64,000 nt of DNA from SUG2458 sp963651465 (GTDB lineage Bacteria; Bacillota_I; Bacilli_A; RFN20; CAG-826), in the NCBI GenBank assembly GCA_963651465.1, contig CAVJPS010000012.1, forward strand, positions 1-64,000, written 5' to 3'. The position numbers and the translations under genes are program-made. The notes beneath the pieces were generated by a model. That model was given only the letters and a program-made list of their open reading frames with translations, searched no databases and had not been told where the DNA came from. How positions within the stretch are numbered: position 1 is the first letter of the stretch; each line of letters opens with the position of its first letter. This document shows positions 8,389 to 17,498 of the stretch, piece after piece.

Positions 8389-9621
8389 ATGACTAATATT
8401 AAAGAGGTATTAGAGGAATACAATTGTTATAAAGAGAAGAAATTTAATCTTAATATGGCACGTGGTAAGCCAAGTGTTGAACAACTTAATTTATCTATGG
8501 GAATGATGGATGTGTTAAGTTCTTCAGTTGAACTAAAGTGCGAGGACGGAATTGATTGCCGTAGTTATGGGGTTTTAGGTGGAATTGAAGAATGTAAAAA
8601 GTTATTAGGTGATATTATTGAAGTTCCAAGTGACCATATTATTATTTATGGTAATTCTAGTTTAAATGTAATGTTTGATTGTATCAGTCACTCAATGACA
8701 CATGGAGTAATGGGTAATACTCCATGGTGTAAATTAGATAAAGTTAAATGGTTATGTTGTGTACCAGGTTACGATCGTCATTTTGCAATTACAGAATATT
8801 TTGGTATCGAAATGATTAATATTCCAATGGACGATAATGGACCTGATATGGATATGGTAGAAGATTTAGTATCTAAAGATCCTTATATAAAAGGTATTTG
8901 GTGTGTTCCTAAATATAGTAACCCTAATGGAATTACATATAGTGATGAAGTAGTTAAAAGATTTGCACGTTTAAAACCTGCTGCTCCTGATTTTCGTATT
9001 TATTGGGATAATGCATATTCTGTTCATCATTTATATGACGATAATCAAGATTATTTAATTGAACTAGTATCAGAATGTGAAAAAGCTGGAAATCCTGATT
9101 TAGTATATAAATTTACTTCTACAAGTAAGATATCTTTTCCGGGTTCTGGTATTGCAGCTTTAGCAGCTTCTAAAGCTAATATTGAAGATTTAAAAAAACA
9201 TTTATCATATCAAACAATTGGCCATGATAAAGTTAACCAATTAAGACATGTTAGATATTTTAGAAACTTAGATGGTATAAAAGAACATATGAAAAAACAC
9301 GCAGATATTTTACGTCCTAAGTTTGAATTAATAGAAGATATGTTTGAAAAAGAATTAAGTGAATTTGGTGATAAGGTTAAATGGACTAAGCCTCACGGTG
9401 GTTATTTTATATCCTTAGAAGTACCAGGACACGCAAAAGAAATAGTATCTTTATGTAGTGAATGCGGTATTACTTTAACACCAGCAGGATCTGCATATCC
9501 ATACCACAAAGATCCTAATAATAGCAATATAAGAATTGCTCCATCATTTCCTACTCTTGATGAATTAAAAATCGCAACTCATGTATTGTGTTTGGCTATT
9601 AAAATTGAATTAACGAAATAG
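8389..9621 (+). CDS. Aspartate-type PLP-dependent aminotransferase (class I/II, PF12897-like)
   Basis: The 410-residue enzyme belongs to the aminotransferase subgroup that includes corynebacterial and mycobacterial aspartate aminotransferases. Evidence is the opening LNMARGKPSVEQLNLSMGM, the cofactor aspartate region RIYWDNAYSVHHLY, the PLP lysine in TSTSKISFPGSG (Lys247) and the C-terminal RIAPSFPTLDEL. It would supply aspartate for the asd/threonine pathway or transaminate aromatic keto acids made by the aro operon. The start at ATG 8389 has GAAGGTGA just upstream; an in-frame ATG at 8320 would add 23 residues without a ribosome site. It stands alone between two intergenic gaps. Confidence 0.88.
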   Translation: MTNIKEVLEEYNCYKEKKFNLNMARGKPSVEQLNLSMGMMDVLSSSVELKCEDGIDCRSYGVLGGIEECKKLLGDIIEVPSDHIIIYGNSSLNVMFDCISHSMTHGVMGNTPWCKLDKVKWLCCVPGYDRHFAITEYFGIEMINIPMDDNGPDMDMVEDLVSKDPYIKGIWCVPKYSNPNGITYSDEVVKRFARLKPAAPDFRIYWDNAYSVHHLYDDNQDYLIELVSECEKAGNPDLVYKFTSTSKISFPGSGIAALAASKANIEDLKKHLSYQTIGHDKVNQLRHVRYFRNLDGIKEHMKKHADILRPKFELIEDMFEKELSEFGDKVKWTKPHGGYFISLEVPGHAKEIVSLCSECGITLTPAGSAYPYHKDPNNSNIRIAPSFPTLDELKIATHVLCLAIKIELTK

Positions 9622-9769
9622 TTAATTATTATATTTAAGTATAAAAATTTCTTTGATGTGGTTTTTGAAAAAAGCAAATAAAGTATTGTGTATCGTTATT
9701 ATTATTGTTATTATTAATACGTTGATTTTTATATACTAGTTAAATAAGTCAATAGAAAGAGATATACAA

Positions 9770-10752
9770 ATGAAAAATAAAAATTATAAAAAGTTTTTTA
9801 TGTGTTCTTTATTTGTTCTTAATACTGTAGGAATGCATAGTGACTGTGAGATAAATATTGGAAGACAAATACTAGAAGCAGTTCATAGAAGTGAAAAGTT
9901 TCCCTTCATCAAATATGATGATGAATTTTACAGTAATGTACCAAGTAAAACTTTTGATAAAAAGATTGTAAATTCATTTATTCCTCGGATTCTATACGAC
10001 AAGAAGTATTTTCACTTTTTTATTCTTCTAAGAAGGTTGGACAGGTTCAATTCTCATGTATGTTATTAAAAGTGAATGGTATTGTAGGCGATAAACCTAA
10101 TTATAATATATATCAATTATTTTATAATATATCATTGTTGCCGTTTCAAAATTATACATTTGAATTTGACCATTTTCTTAAAAGAGACTATTTACCTTAT
10201 ACAAAGTTTGCATGGGCAGGAGTAACAATTGAACATAATAAACCTGATTCAACTAGTGAATTATGGCATGATATATATTTACTTGAAGTAAGTCCTAAAA
10301 CTGAATGTAATAAAATGATTACATTTACAGAAACTAATGGTCATAGTTTAGGAGTTGGGGCTGAAACCGGTACTCAAGGAGTTTCGGGAAATTTAAACTA
10401 TACTTATTCATATACAAGTGCAACATCGTATAGTACTAATTTAGTTGAAGTTGGCGACTATTCTTTTATAAGTTATGTTGATAAAACATTAAATCAAGTT
10501 TCAACATTATTTACTTATAATATAAATGGTACTGCTGATAAATCATGGCATATGAGTGGAACTAGTGAGCAAAATGGTAGTGTTATATTTAGTGTTAGAA
10601 GTGGTGGCTCATATACTATTGATTTTATGGGAAATGCTGGCTTTCAATTTATAACTGGAAAAAATAAGGTTAGTGGACCTGAAATTACTTATCGAAATAC
10701 TTATGGGAATAACGCTAATGATTATAGTACTTTAATAACTTTCATTGGCTAA
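9770..10752 (+). pseudogene. Frameshifted gene for a beta-rich, probably exported protein of unknown family
   Basis: Two overlapping frames form one gene. The first (9770-10069) starts with a short hydrophobic N terminus (KKFFMCSLFVLNTVG) and continues to about residue 64. The second frame can be read back to 9961 (KDCKFIYSSDSIRQEVFSLF and onward) well before its first ATG at 10060. Restoring one A in the run at 9959-9963 joins them into about 327 residues. The C-terminal part (SLGVGAETGTQGVSGNLNY, TSATSYSTNLVEVGDYSF) alternates serine/threonine with hydrophobic residues, like amphipathic hairpins of beta-barrel pore formers, but I do not recognise the family. It ends 14 bases before the ABC-FtsX gene, which probably exports it or protects against it. 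A sequencing error in the homopolymer cannot be excluded. Confidence 0.6.
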
Positions 10753-10766
10753 TTGGAGGATAACAT

Positions 10767-13031
10767 ATGATAGAAATATCAAATTTAAATAAAATATATG
10801 ATAACAATGATGAACCTGTTGGCATTTTTGATATAAATTTAAATATTAGTGATAAAGGTCTTTACATTATTAAAGGCGAAAGTGGCTGTGGTAAAACAAC
10901 ATTATTAAATGTAATTGGCTTAATAGATTCATTTGATAACGGAACATATTTATTTAATGGTCAATCTATTGTTGATGCTGATTTAAAAACAATAGAAAAT
11001 ATAAGAAGAAATGATATCTCATTTATATTTCAAGATTTCAAATTGTTTGAGGAATTTTCTGTATATGAGAATATCAAATTAGGTTGCTTTGATGAAATAG
11101 ATCAAGAATATCTTAATTATTTATTAGAGATTACTGGCTTAACAAAAGTTTTAGAAAAGAAAGTTAAATTCTTATCTAGTGGTCAACAACAAAGAGTAGC
11201 TATTGTTAGATCTTTGATTAAAAAACCAAAATTAGTTATTGCTGATGAACCGACTGGTAATTTAGATAGTAAGAACACCATGCAAATTATGGATTTAATT
11301 AAAACTATTTCTAAAAATGTTCCAGTAATTGTTGTTTCTCATAATCCTGAAATTTGTGAAAAATATTATGATACATTAATTGAAATAAAAGATGGTCGTA
11401 TTATTAACAAAAAAGAAAAAGCTATAGAAAATATTGAATTAAATAACGATATTAATTTTAATCGTGAAGTTCAAACCAAAAATAAGAAATTTAAAATTAA
11501 CTTTTTATTACAAAAACTTTTATCTAAAAAGAAAGTTAATGATATTTTTATGGGAATATTATTGACTATAACTACTGTTATTACGTCAGTATTATTTGGT
11601 GCAATAACTGTAGATATAAATAAAGTGTTTTATTTACATACTTTGAATTCAAATGAACCAAATTCTTATATTTATTATCTTGGTAGGAACGGCGACTATT
11701 TTTATAAATCAAAAATAGATGAAGAAGTTGAAATTGATAGATTTTATGAAGTTAATGTTAAATTGCCTAGAACTCAAGAAACTTACAATCATAGTTACTC
11801 ATTAATCATTAACCCTCAATATAATTCAATTGATGTTGATTTAGTTCAAGGTAGAATGCCATCTAATAATAATGAATGTATCGTATCAGATTATGTTTAC
11901 ATGATGTTAAATCAACCAACTACATTGTCTATTCCAATAGTAAAGTTCTTTGATAATTCATATATTGTAGTTGATATTGTTGGAGTATACAAAACTATAT
12001 ATACTGATGATAACTGGTCATCTTATGATGATTTTTATAAATTGAAATTTATTTCTTCACAATTTACAAGAGTATACTTAATTTCAACTGAGTTTAATAA
12101 AGATATTGGATATATTTGCAATGGTGGTATAGCTATTAAAGACCAAGAAAAATTGGTAACTGTTGCTAATTATGAAGCGTTTAATAATGAAATAAACATT
12201 ACACAAGGTAGAGCACCAGTTAAAAAAGATGAAATATTAGTATATTTCGGTTATTCAAAAAGTGGTTATTTTTCATTAAATACTACATATGATTTAAAAA
12301 CAATGGACATAGGTATAAACCCTTATGATTTTGGATTTAATGCTTTGGGTGTTAATTTTAATTATAAAGCTATTACTGAATCTGTAACTATTGTTGGATT
12401 TTATGAGTTTAAAGAAGATTCGATTTACAAGGATTACAATTTCTATTTCTTAGATAACGATTCATATAATCTGGCTTTCGACGTTGCGACAAATTATTAC
12501 AACGGTTCGATATTCTTTATTAAAAACACTTACGAAAACATAAAAAAAGTTAGATCGAAAGGCTTTGTAGTTAGATGCTATGCATCTTCTTATATTGAAA
12601 ATTTTGAAGATAATTTTGAAAGCTATGCTTTATTAGGAACAATAGTTTGCTTTGTTTGTTATACCGCATTACTTATTATCTTAATTAAAGATTTACTATC
12701 ACTTTATAGTAAAAAGAAATCAACAATTGTAACTCTATTATGTTTAGGTTTTACTAAAAGAGAAATTAATAATAGTATCTTATTAAATAATATATTTATA
12801 CTAGGAATTTCTATAATTCTTAGTTCGATACTTATTATACCTGTTAACCATTTATTTAATAAATCCATCGCTTCAAATTTAACAAGTGTATCCATTATAT
12901 TAACATATCCTATTTTAGGCTTATTATTAGCAACATTAATGGGATTAGGAATTTTATCTTTAACTATTTTCTTAAGCTTAAGAAAAATTAAGAAGAGTAA
13001 TATAATTTGGTGGTTAAAACAAAAAGAATAA
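10767..13031 (+). CDS. ABC transporter ATP-binding/FtsX-like permease fusion (MacB-type)
   Basis: Residues 1-220 are a LolD/MacB-like ATPase: Walker A GESGCGKTT (37-45), signature LSSGQQQRVAIVRSL, Walker B LVIADEPTGNLDS and the switch histidine in VVSHNPE. After a charged linker comes one helix (about 267-290), an extracytoplasmic domain of roughly 320 residues, then three helices near the C terminus (SYALLGTIVCFVCYTALLI, ILLNNIFILGISIILSSILI, and TYPILGLLLATLMGLGILSL). This is the type VII mechanotransmission layout with ATPase and permease on one chain of 754 residues. It follows the frameshifted beta-rich gene and GGAGGA. It may export that product, confer immunity or act on envelope substrates. 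Confidence 0.9.
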   Translation: MIEISNLNKIYDNNDEPVGIFDINLNISDKGLYIIKGESGCGKTTLLNVIGLIDSFDNGTYLFNGQSIVDADLKTIENIRRNDISFIFQDFKLFEEFSVYENIKLGCFDEIDQEYLNYLLEITGLTKVLEKKVKFLSSGQQQRVAIVRSLIKKPKLVIADEPTGNLDSKNTMQIMDLIKTISKNVPVIVVSHNPEICEKYYDTLIEIKDGRIINKKEKAIENIELNNDINFNREVQTKNKKFKINFLLQKLLSKKKVNDIFMGILLTITTVITSVLFGAITVDINKVFYLHTLNSNEPNSYIYYLGRNGDYFYKSKIDEEVEIDRFYEVNVKLPRTQETYNHSYSLIINPQYNSIDVDLVQGRMPSNNNECIVSDYVYMMLNQPTTLSIPIVKFFDNSYIVVDIVGVYKTIYTDDNWSSYDDFYKLKFISSQFTRVYLISTEFNKDIGYICNGGIAIKDQEKLVTVANYEAFNNEINITQGRAPVKKDEILVYFGYSKSGYFSLNTTYDLKTMDIGINPYDFGFNALGVNFNYKAITESVTIVGFYEFKEDSIYKDYNFYFLDNDSYNLAFDVATNYYNGSIFFIKNTYENIKKVRSKGFVVRCYASSYIENFEDNFESYALLGTIVCFVCYTALLIILIKDLLSLYSKKKSTIVTLLCLGFTKREINNSILLNNIFILGISIILSSILIIPVNHLFNKSIASNLTSVSIILTYPILGLLLATLMGLGILSLTIFLSLRKIKKSNIIWWLKQKE

Positions 13032-13040
13032 TAATAAACA

Positions 13041-13086
13041 AAATGCACCTTTAAGCGAATAATATTGCCTACAGGTGCATTTTTTG
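13041..13086 (+). terminator. Terminator after the ABC-FtsX gene
   Basis: AAATGCACCT (13041-13050) pairs with AGGTGCATTT (13073-13082) and a T run follows. Confidence 0.85.
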
Positions 13087-13104
13087 TATTTTATGTACAT
13101 TAAA

Positions 13105-13135
13105 TTGATGAATAAACTTATAAAAAATGTATAAT
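13105..13135 (+). promoter_or_regulatory. Probable promoter of the YitT gene
   Basis: TTGATG (13105-13110) and a consensus TATAAT (13130-13135) are 19 bases apart, slightly long but acceptable given the perfect -10 hexamer. Confidence 0.45.
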
Positions 13136-13164
13136 AAATTTATAAGATATTTAAGGAGGCAAAT

Positions 13165-14136
13165 ATGGGTAAAACAAAAGATATTATTAAAGAAGAATTA
13201 AAAGGTATTAAGTTTAAAAATTTCATATTTCTTACTATAGCTGGTATTATTAATGCTTTCGGTGTTACATGCTTTTTGTATCCAGTAAAACTATACGATA
13301 GTGGGGTATCAGGTTTATCTATGTTACTAGATCAAGTTACTCCAAGTTTTTTACCTATGTCTGTTTTTCTTATTGTTATAAACTTTCCAATTTTTATATT
13401 TGGACTTAAAAGACAAGGAATATTGTTTACTATATATTCAATATTTGCCATTTTAATATATTCTATTTTTTCTTATTTAATCTCATATGTTTTCCCAATT
13501 GACGTTAATTTTATGTCTCCTTTAGCTGGAACTGATTTATTATTATGTGCATTATTTGGTGGTTTAATATCTGGTATCGGTAGTGGACTTACTATTAGAT
13601 TTGGAGGCGCAATTGATGGATTAGATGTTTTATCAGTAGTTTTTGCAAAGAAGATTGGTATATCAATTGGTACTTTTTCATTCATATTTAATATCATTTT
13701 ATACATCATATGTGGAATAGTTATTAATAGCTGGGAATTACCTCTTTATTCTATTGTTACTTATTTTGTTGGTTCTCAAACTATTAATTATATAACCGAA
13801 GGTTTTGATCGCTCTAAGTGTGCTATGATAGTTACTTCAAAACCGAGAGAAATATCCGATGCATTATCTTTAAAATTTAAAGCTGGTGGAACTATTGTGG
13901 ATGCAATAGGAGGATATTCAAAAGATGAAAAACATATTTTATATTTTATTATTAATAGATTCCAAATTAGCAATTTAAAAGAGATAGTTCATAGTATAGA
14001 CGATGAAGCTTTTATTTCTCTTCATGATGTTTCGGATATTATTCATAAACCTACTAAAGCTAAAAAAGTAGAAGAAAATATCGCAATAGAAGAAAATAAT
14101 AATATTGAAGAAGTATCAGATGAAAATGAGAAATAA
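13165..14136 (+). CDS. YitT family membrane protein
   Basis: A 323-residue protein with five or six membrane helices in the first 215 residues (NFIFLTIAGIINAFGVTCFL, LFGGLISGIGSGLTIRFGGA, GGAIDGLDVLSVVFAKK) and a C-terminal cytosolic DUF2179 domain (IVTSKPREISDALSLKFKAG, GGYSKDEKHILYFII). It matches the common Firmicutes YitT family; the transported substrate is not established for most members. The tail is extended by an acidic, low-complexity segment. AAGGAGG at 13153-13159 fixes ATG 13165. A small gene follows after two bases. Confidence 0.92.
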   Translation: MGKTKDIIKEELKGIKFKNFIFLTIAGIINAFGVTCFLYPVKLYDSGVSGLSMLLDQVTPSFLPMSVFLIVINFPIFIFGLKRQGILFTIYSIFAILIYSIFSYLISYVFPIDVNFMSPLAGTDLLLCALFGGLISGIGSGLTIRFGGAIDGLDVLSVVFAKKIGISIGTFSFIFNIILYIICGIVINSWELPLYSIVTYFVGSQTINYITEGFDRSKCAMIVTSKPREISDALSLKFKAGGTIVDAIGGYSKDEKHILYFIINRFQISNLKEIVHSIDDEAFISLHDVSDIIHKPTKAKKVEENIAIEENNNIEEVSDENEK

Positions 14137-14138
14137 CT

Positions 14139-14462
14139 ATGAAATTAAAACCTATTATTATTAAATTACGATTACCAAATACTGATCATATGTGCTATAT
14201 GGAGCTTAATACTCAAAATGGTGGAGCAATGTATCTAGATAATATTGAATTCTATATTAGTCACGGAAATAATCATAAGGAATTAGTTTTTACATTACCT
14301 TTAGAAAATATTGAAAAAGTAACTTTTAGTAAAAAAATGTTTGCTAATGGTTTTTTAAATATATATACTTACGACAAAAACCCTAACTTATTAAATTTAC
14401 AAATAGATAGCGAATGGTATTCAAAAAAAGATATTAAAAAGTTTAAATCATTATTTATGTAA
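14139..14462 (+). CDS. Hypothetical protein, coupled to the YitT gene
   Basis: A 107-residue protein with no signal peptide or membrane helix. It is predicted to be mostly beta with alternating hydrophobic residues (KPIIIKLRLPNTDHM, NIEFYISHGNNHKELVFTLP) and ends in a charged helix (YSKKDIKKFKSLF); the order of elements loosely resembles a small PH- or GRAM-like fold, which is a guess. It starts two bases after the YitT stop without a strong ribosome site, so translation is probably coupled to that of YitT. I do not recognise the family. Confidence 0.65.
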   Translation: MKLKPIIIKLRLPNTDHMCYMELNTQNGGAMYLDNIEFYISHGNNHKELVFTLPLENIEKVTFSKKMFANGFLNIYTYDKNPNLLNLQIDSEWYSKKDIKKFKSLFM

Positions 14463-14529
14463 ATATTTATTATATTTTTTTTGGTTAGAAATCTTAAAAA
14501 AGTATATAAACTTAAAAATAAACAAACGT

Positions 14530-14561
14530 AAAGTAGTGTTTCCTAAAATACTACTTTTTTT
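14530..14561 (+). terminator. Terminator after the YitT operon
   Basis: AAAGTAGT (14530-14537) pairs with ACTACTTT (14550-14557) and seven T residues follow. Confidence 0.75.
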
Positions 14562-14575
14562 ATATTTGATAGTGT

Positions 14576-14629
14576 TCTCTTAATGCGAGAAACATTATTC
14601 TCTTATGCGGAGATATAGTTCTAGCAACA
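14576..14629 (+). promoter_or_regulatory. Twin TCTC-N7-GAGA palindromes with abutting -10 box, upstream of the DUF4349 lipoprotein gene
   Basis: Two near-identical palindromes, TCTCTTAATGCGAGA (14576-14590) and TCTCTTATGCGGAGA (14599-14613), are centred 23 bases apart. The second runs straight into TATAGT (14614-14619) and the conserved tail TCTAGCAACA. Almost the same 34-base block lies in front of the XRE gene at 23014, so a shared repressor operator is likely. Confidence 0.6.
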
Positions 14630-14691
14630 ATTATATATATATTGAATACAATAAAAGTAGGAAAGGTAGCAATATCAAGGAGGGTCAAAAA

Positions 14692-15546
14692 ATGAGCATT
14701 AAAAATAGTATAAAAAAAGGTTTATTATTATGCTTATGTTTAGCTGGTGGATATATAATGACAGCATGCTCGAATGCTAAAGGAGAAATAACATACGAAG
14801 ATGAAAGTCAATGTTTTGAAGAAAATGGAAACTATAATATTGAAGTGGTAAACGACAGTGAAGATAATTATAAAGTCATTTATTATATTTCATATGAATT
14901 TGATATTGATAATTACGATACTCTTCATAAGGAAATTTATAATTTAGTTATGGATGCTGGTGGTTATGTACAATCAATAAATGAAAATTTTAATTATAAT
15001 TACTGTAATTATATATATCGTATTCCTTCCTCCTCTTTTGTTAATTTTGCAACAATTGTTGATAATAGTGATATGGCTTCAGAAAAAAACTTTTCATCAG
15101 AAAAAGTTACTAACAGTTATAAAAAATTACTTAATCAAAAAGAAACACTTTTAGAAAGAATTACATTTATTGAAAATGAACTTAATAATAATAATGAATT
15201 ATCTAACTCAGATAAAAATAATCTAGAAGAAGATTTAAAAGATTCAAAATATACTCTTGCTTATGTTGAAAAAGAAATGGCAGATATTGATTATAAAGTT
15301 GAATACGCTACTATAGAAATCACATTTAATAGTAATAGTTATAGAAATACTTCATCAACATTCACTCAAGCATTTTTATCAATTTTTGGTCACTATATTT
15401 GCTTCTTAATTAATATTGGTATTATTATTGCATTAATTTATTTATTACGTTATGTTATCAAGCAACGTAAAAGACGCCAACAAAAAATGATTATGGATGC
15501 TATTGACCAATATAAAAGAGAAAGTGACAATACTGACACTTATTAA
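14692..15546 (+). CDS. DUF4349-containing lipoprotein
   Basis: A 284-residue protein. A signal peptide ends in MTAC, a lipobox with the modified cysteine at about residue 26. A surface domain follows with the DUF4349 pattern (YDTLHKEIYNLVMDAGGYVQ, IYRIPSSSFVNF), then a long coiled-coil (KLLNQKETLLERITFIENEL), then EYATIEITF, and a C-terminal membrane helix (about 242-264) with a basic cytosolic tail (KQRKRRQQK). It is thus anchored at both ends. AAGGAGGG at 14677-14684 selects ATG 14692 over an upstream in-frame ATG at 14605 that lies in the operator region. DUF4349 proteins are often linked to envelope stress or anti-sigma functions, but the role here is unknown. Confidence 0.85.
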   Translation: MSIKNSIKKGLLLCLCLAGGYIMTACSNAKGEITYEDESQCFEENGNYNIEVVNDSEDNYKVIYYISYEFDIDNYDTLHKEIYNLVMDAGGYVQSINENFNYNYCNYIYRIPSSSFVNFATIVDNSDMASEKNFSSEKVTNSYKKLLNQKETLLERITFIENELNNNNELSNSDKNNLEEDLKDSKYTLAYVEKEMADIDYKVEYATIEITFNSNSYRNTSSTFTQAFLSIFGHYICFLINIGIIIALIYLLRYVIKQRKRRQQKMIMDAIDQYKRESDNTDTY

Positions 15547-15562
15547 GATATATATAAAATAA

Positions 15563-15593
15563 AAACATGCATATTGATTATGCATGTTTATTT
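15563..15593. terminator. Bidirectional terminator between the lipoprotein gene and aroF
   Basis: AAACATGCAT (15563-15572) pairs with ATGCATGTTT (15580-15589), flanked by A-rich and T-rich runs. The aroF stop codon lies inside it. Confidence 0.7.
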
Positions 15594-16627
15594 TCTCTTA
15601 ATTGATTTGCGAGTTCTAATATTAAATTTTCGGTATCAGACCAACCTAAGCAAGGATCAGTAATTGATTTACCATAAATTCCTTCACCGATTTTTTGGGC
15701 TCCTTCTTCAATATAAGATTCAATCATTAAACCTTTAACCATTTTATTAACTTTTTCACAGTGTCTCATACTGTGTAAAACTTCTTTAGCAATTCTAATT
15801 TGTTCTTTAAATTGTTTATTAGAATTAGAGTGATTACAATCGACTATAATAGCAGGATTTTTAATATTAGGATTAGCTTCAAATACTTCACAGCAATGAA
15901 TTAAATCTTCGTAATGATAATTTGGAATAGATTGTCCATGTTTATTAACATATCCTCTTAAAATAGCATGAGCGAAGTTGTTACCGTTAGTATCAACTTC
16001 CCAACCTCTATATATAAAAGTATGTTTAGATTGAGCAGCCATAATGGCGTTCATCATAACACTTATATCACCAGAAGTAGGGTTTTTCATTCCCACAGGA
16101 AGTTCAATGCCACTTGCAGTTAATCGATGTTGTTGGTCTTCAACACTTCGTGCTCCAACTGCTACATATGATAATAAATCAGATAAGTAGCGATGGTTTT
16201 CAGGATATAACATTTCATCAGCACAAGAGAAACCAGTTTCGTTTATTGCTCTTAAATGTAATTTACGAATTGCAATAAGGCCTTTTAACATATCGGGATC
16301 TGCTAATGGGTTTGGTTGATGTAACATTCCTTTATAACCAGCTCCAGTTGTACGTGGTTTATTTGTGTATATACGAGGAACAATTTTGATTACATCATTA
16401 ACTTTTTCTTGAACAGTTCTTAATTTTTTAATATAGTCAATTACACTATCTTCGTTATCGGCACTACATGGGCCGATAATAAGTAATAATTTATTACTTT
16501 CACCTAAGAATATTTGACGAATTTCGTCATCGTTTTGAGCTTTTATTTTTTTACCTTCTTCATCAAGAGGATACATTTCTTTAATTTCTTGAGGAATAGG
16601 TAATTTACGCTTAAATACCATATTCAT
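15578..16627 (-). CDS. aroF: 3-deoxy-7-phosphoheptulonate (DAHP) synthase, class I alpha
   Basis: It condenses phosphoenolpyruvate and erythrose 4-phosphate, the first step of the shikimate pathway. The 349-residue protein matches the E. coli AroF/G/H type: LLIIGPCSADNEDSVIDYIK, RIYTNKPRTTGAGYKGMLHQ, GARSVEDQQHRLTASG, and IVDCNHSNSNKQ. The start at 16627 follows AAGGAGGG at the end of tyrA; the longer frame to 16660 lies inside tyrA without a better site. It is the last gene of the aro operon although it catalyses the first reaction. Feedback sensitivity cannot be told by eye. Confidence 0.95.
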   Translation of the reverse strand: MNMVFKRKLPIPQEIKEMYPLDEEGKKIKAQNDDEIRQIFLGESNKLLLIIGPCSADNEDSVIDYIKKLRTVQEKVNDVIKIVPRIYTNKPRTTGAGYKGMLHQPNPLADPDMLKGLIAIRKLHLRAINETGFSCADEMLYPENHRYLSDLLSYVAVGARSVEDQQHRLTASGIELPVGMKNPTSGDISVMMNAIMAAQSKHTFIYRGWEVDTNGNNFAHAILRGYVNKHGQSIPNYHYEDLIHCCEVFEANPNIKNPAIIVDCNHSNSNKQFKEQIRIAKEVLHSMRHCEKVNKMVKGLMIESYIEEGAQKIGEGIYGKSITDPCLGWSDTENLILELANQLRENKHA

Positions 16628-16640
16628 AAACAAGCCCTCC

Positions 16641-17498
16641 TTATTTATCAAAATAAGCACGACGGGAAGTAGATAGGCGCATGATTTCTTTTAATTTTTC
16701 TTCATCGTTATCTATTAGTGCTTGTTTAATATTATCCATTTGCTTGGTGAAAATGTCAATTTGATTAATTAGAACATCTTTATTTTCTATGAATAATTCA
16801 CTCCACATATTTTCATTAATTCGAGCAATACGTGTTAAATCTCTAAATGAGTCTCCTGTGAATTTATTAAAGTGAGTACATTCTTTTGATGTCATTAAAC
16901 TAATAGCAATAATATGTGTTAATTGAGATAAGAAGCCAATCATATCATCGTGCTCTTCAGGAGTTAAACATTCGATATTTTTAAAACGTAGTATGTTTCC
17001 TATTTCTTTAATCGTGTCTATTGCTTTTTGTGTATTTTTATTTGTAGGGGTGATAATTAAATTCGCTCCTACAAATAGATTTTTATTTGAGTTACGAACT
17101 CCATATACTTCACGACCTGCCATTGGGTGAGTTCCAATAAATTCTAAATCTGGTCGTAATAAATTTTGTATTTCATATATAAAAGAACATTTAACACCTG
17201 CTACATCTAATAGTAGAGCACCTTCTTTAATATATCTGAAATTTTTTTGATACCAATTTGAGATTTCGCTAGGGTATAAACCGAATATAATAATATCAGC
17301 ATTACCAATACTTTCTTTATTTGCTTCCAAATAACCATTTGAAATAATCTTTTTTTCTAGTGCGTAATCTAATGTATCTTTATTAATGTCTATGGCAGTA
17401 ACATTAAAACCAGCATCACTTAAGCCTTGTGCGTAGCTACCACCAATTAAACCTAATCCAACAATTAAAATATTTGAGTTTTTATTTATCACGGACAT
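16641..17498 (-). CDS. tyrA: Prephenate dehydrogenase
   Basis: It converts prephenate to 4-hydroxyphenylpyruvate with NAD, the committed step to tyrosine. The 285-residue protein has the Rossmann motif LIVGLGLIGGSYAQGL, IGTHPMAGREVYGV with the conserved histidine, and SQLTHIIAISLM. It lacks a clear C-terminal ACT domain, so tyrosine feedback may be weak or different. Its start overlaps aroA by 17 bases, and it ends just before the aroF ribosome site. No prephenate dehydratase gene is in the window, so the phenylalanine branch must be elsewhere or absent. Confidence 0.93.
   Translation of the reverse strand: MSVINKNSNILIVGLGLIGGSYAQGLSDAGFNVTAIDINKDTLDYALEKKIISNGYLEANKESIGNADIIIFGLYPSEISNWYQKNFRYIKEGALLLDVAGVKCSFIYEIQNLLRPDLEFIGTHPMAGREVYGVRNSNKNLFVGANLIITPTNKNTQKAIDTIKEIGNILRFKNIECLTPEEHDDMIGFLSQLTHIIAISLMTSKECTHFNKFTGDSFRDLTRIARINENMWSELFIENKDVLINQIDIFTKQMDNIKQALIDNDEEKLKEIMRLSTSRRAYFDK

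Noticed and set aside
9950..9970. Programmed -1 ribosomal frameshift joining the two frames at 9.96 kb
   Set aside because: The site reads GAT AAA AAG; a -1 slip would pair the P-site tRNA with TAA, not a valid slippery heptamer, and no downstream structure is evident. Loss of one A is simpler.
14596..14629. The TTCTAG(C/A)AACA block as a preQ1-type riboswitch
   Set aside because: TTCTAGC recalls preQ1-I, but the required flanking stem and A-rich pseudoknot tail are missing; the palindrome plus TATAGT fits a DNA operator and -10 box better.
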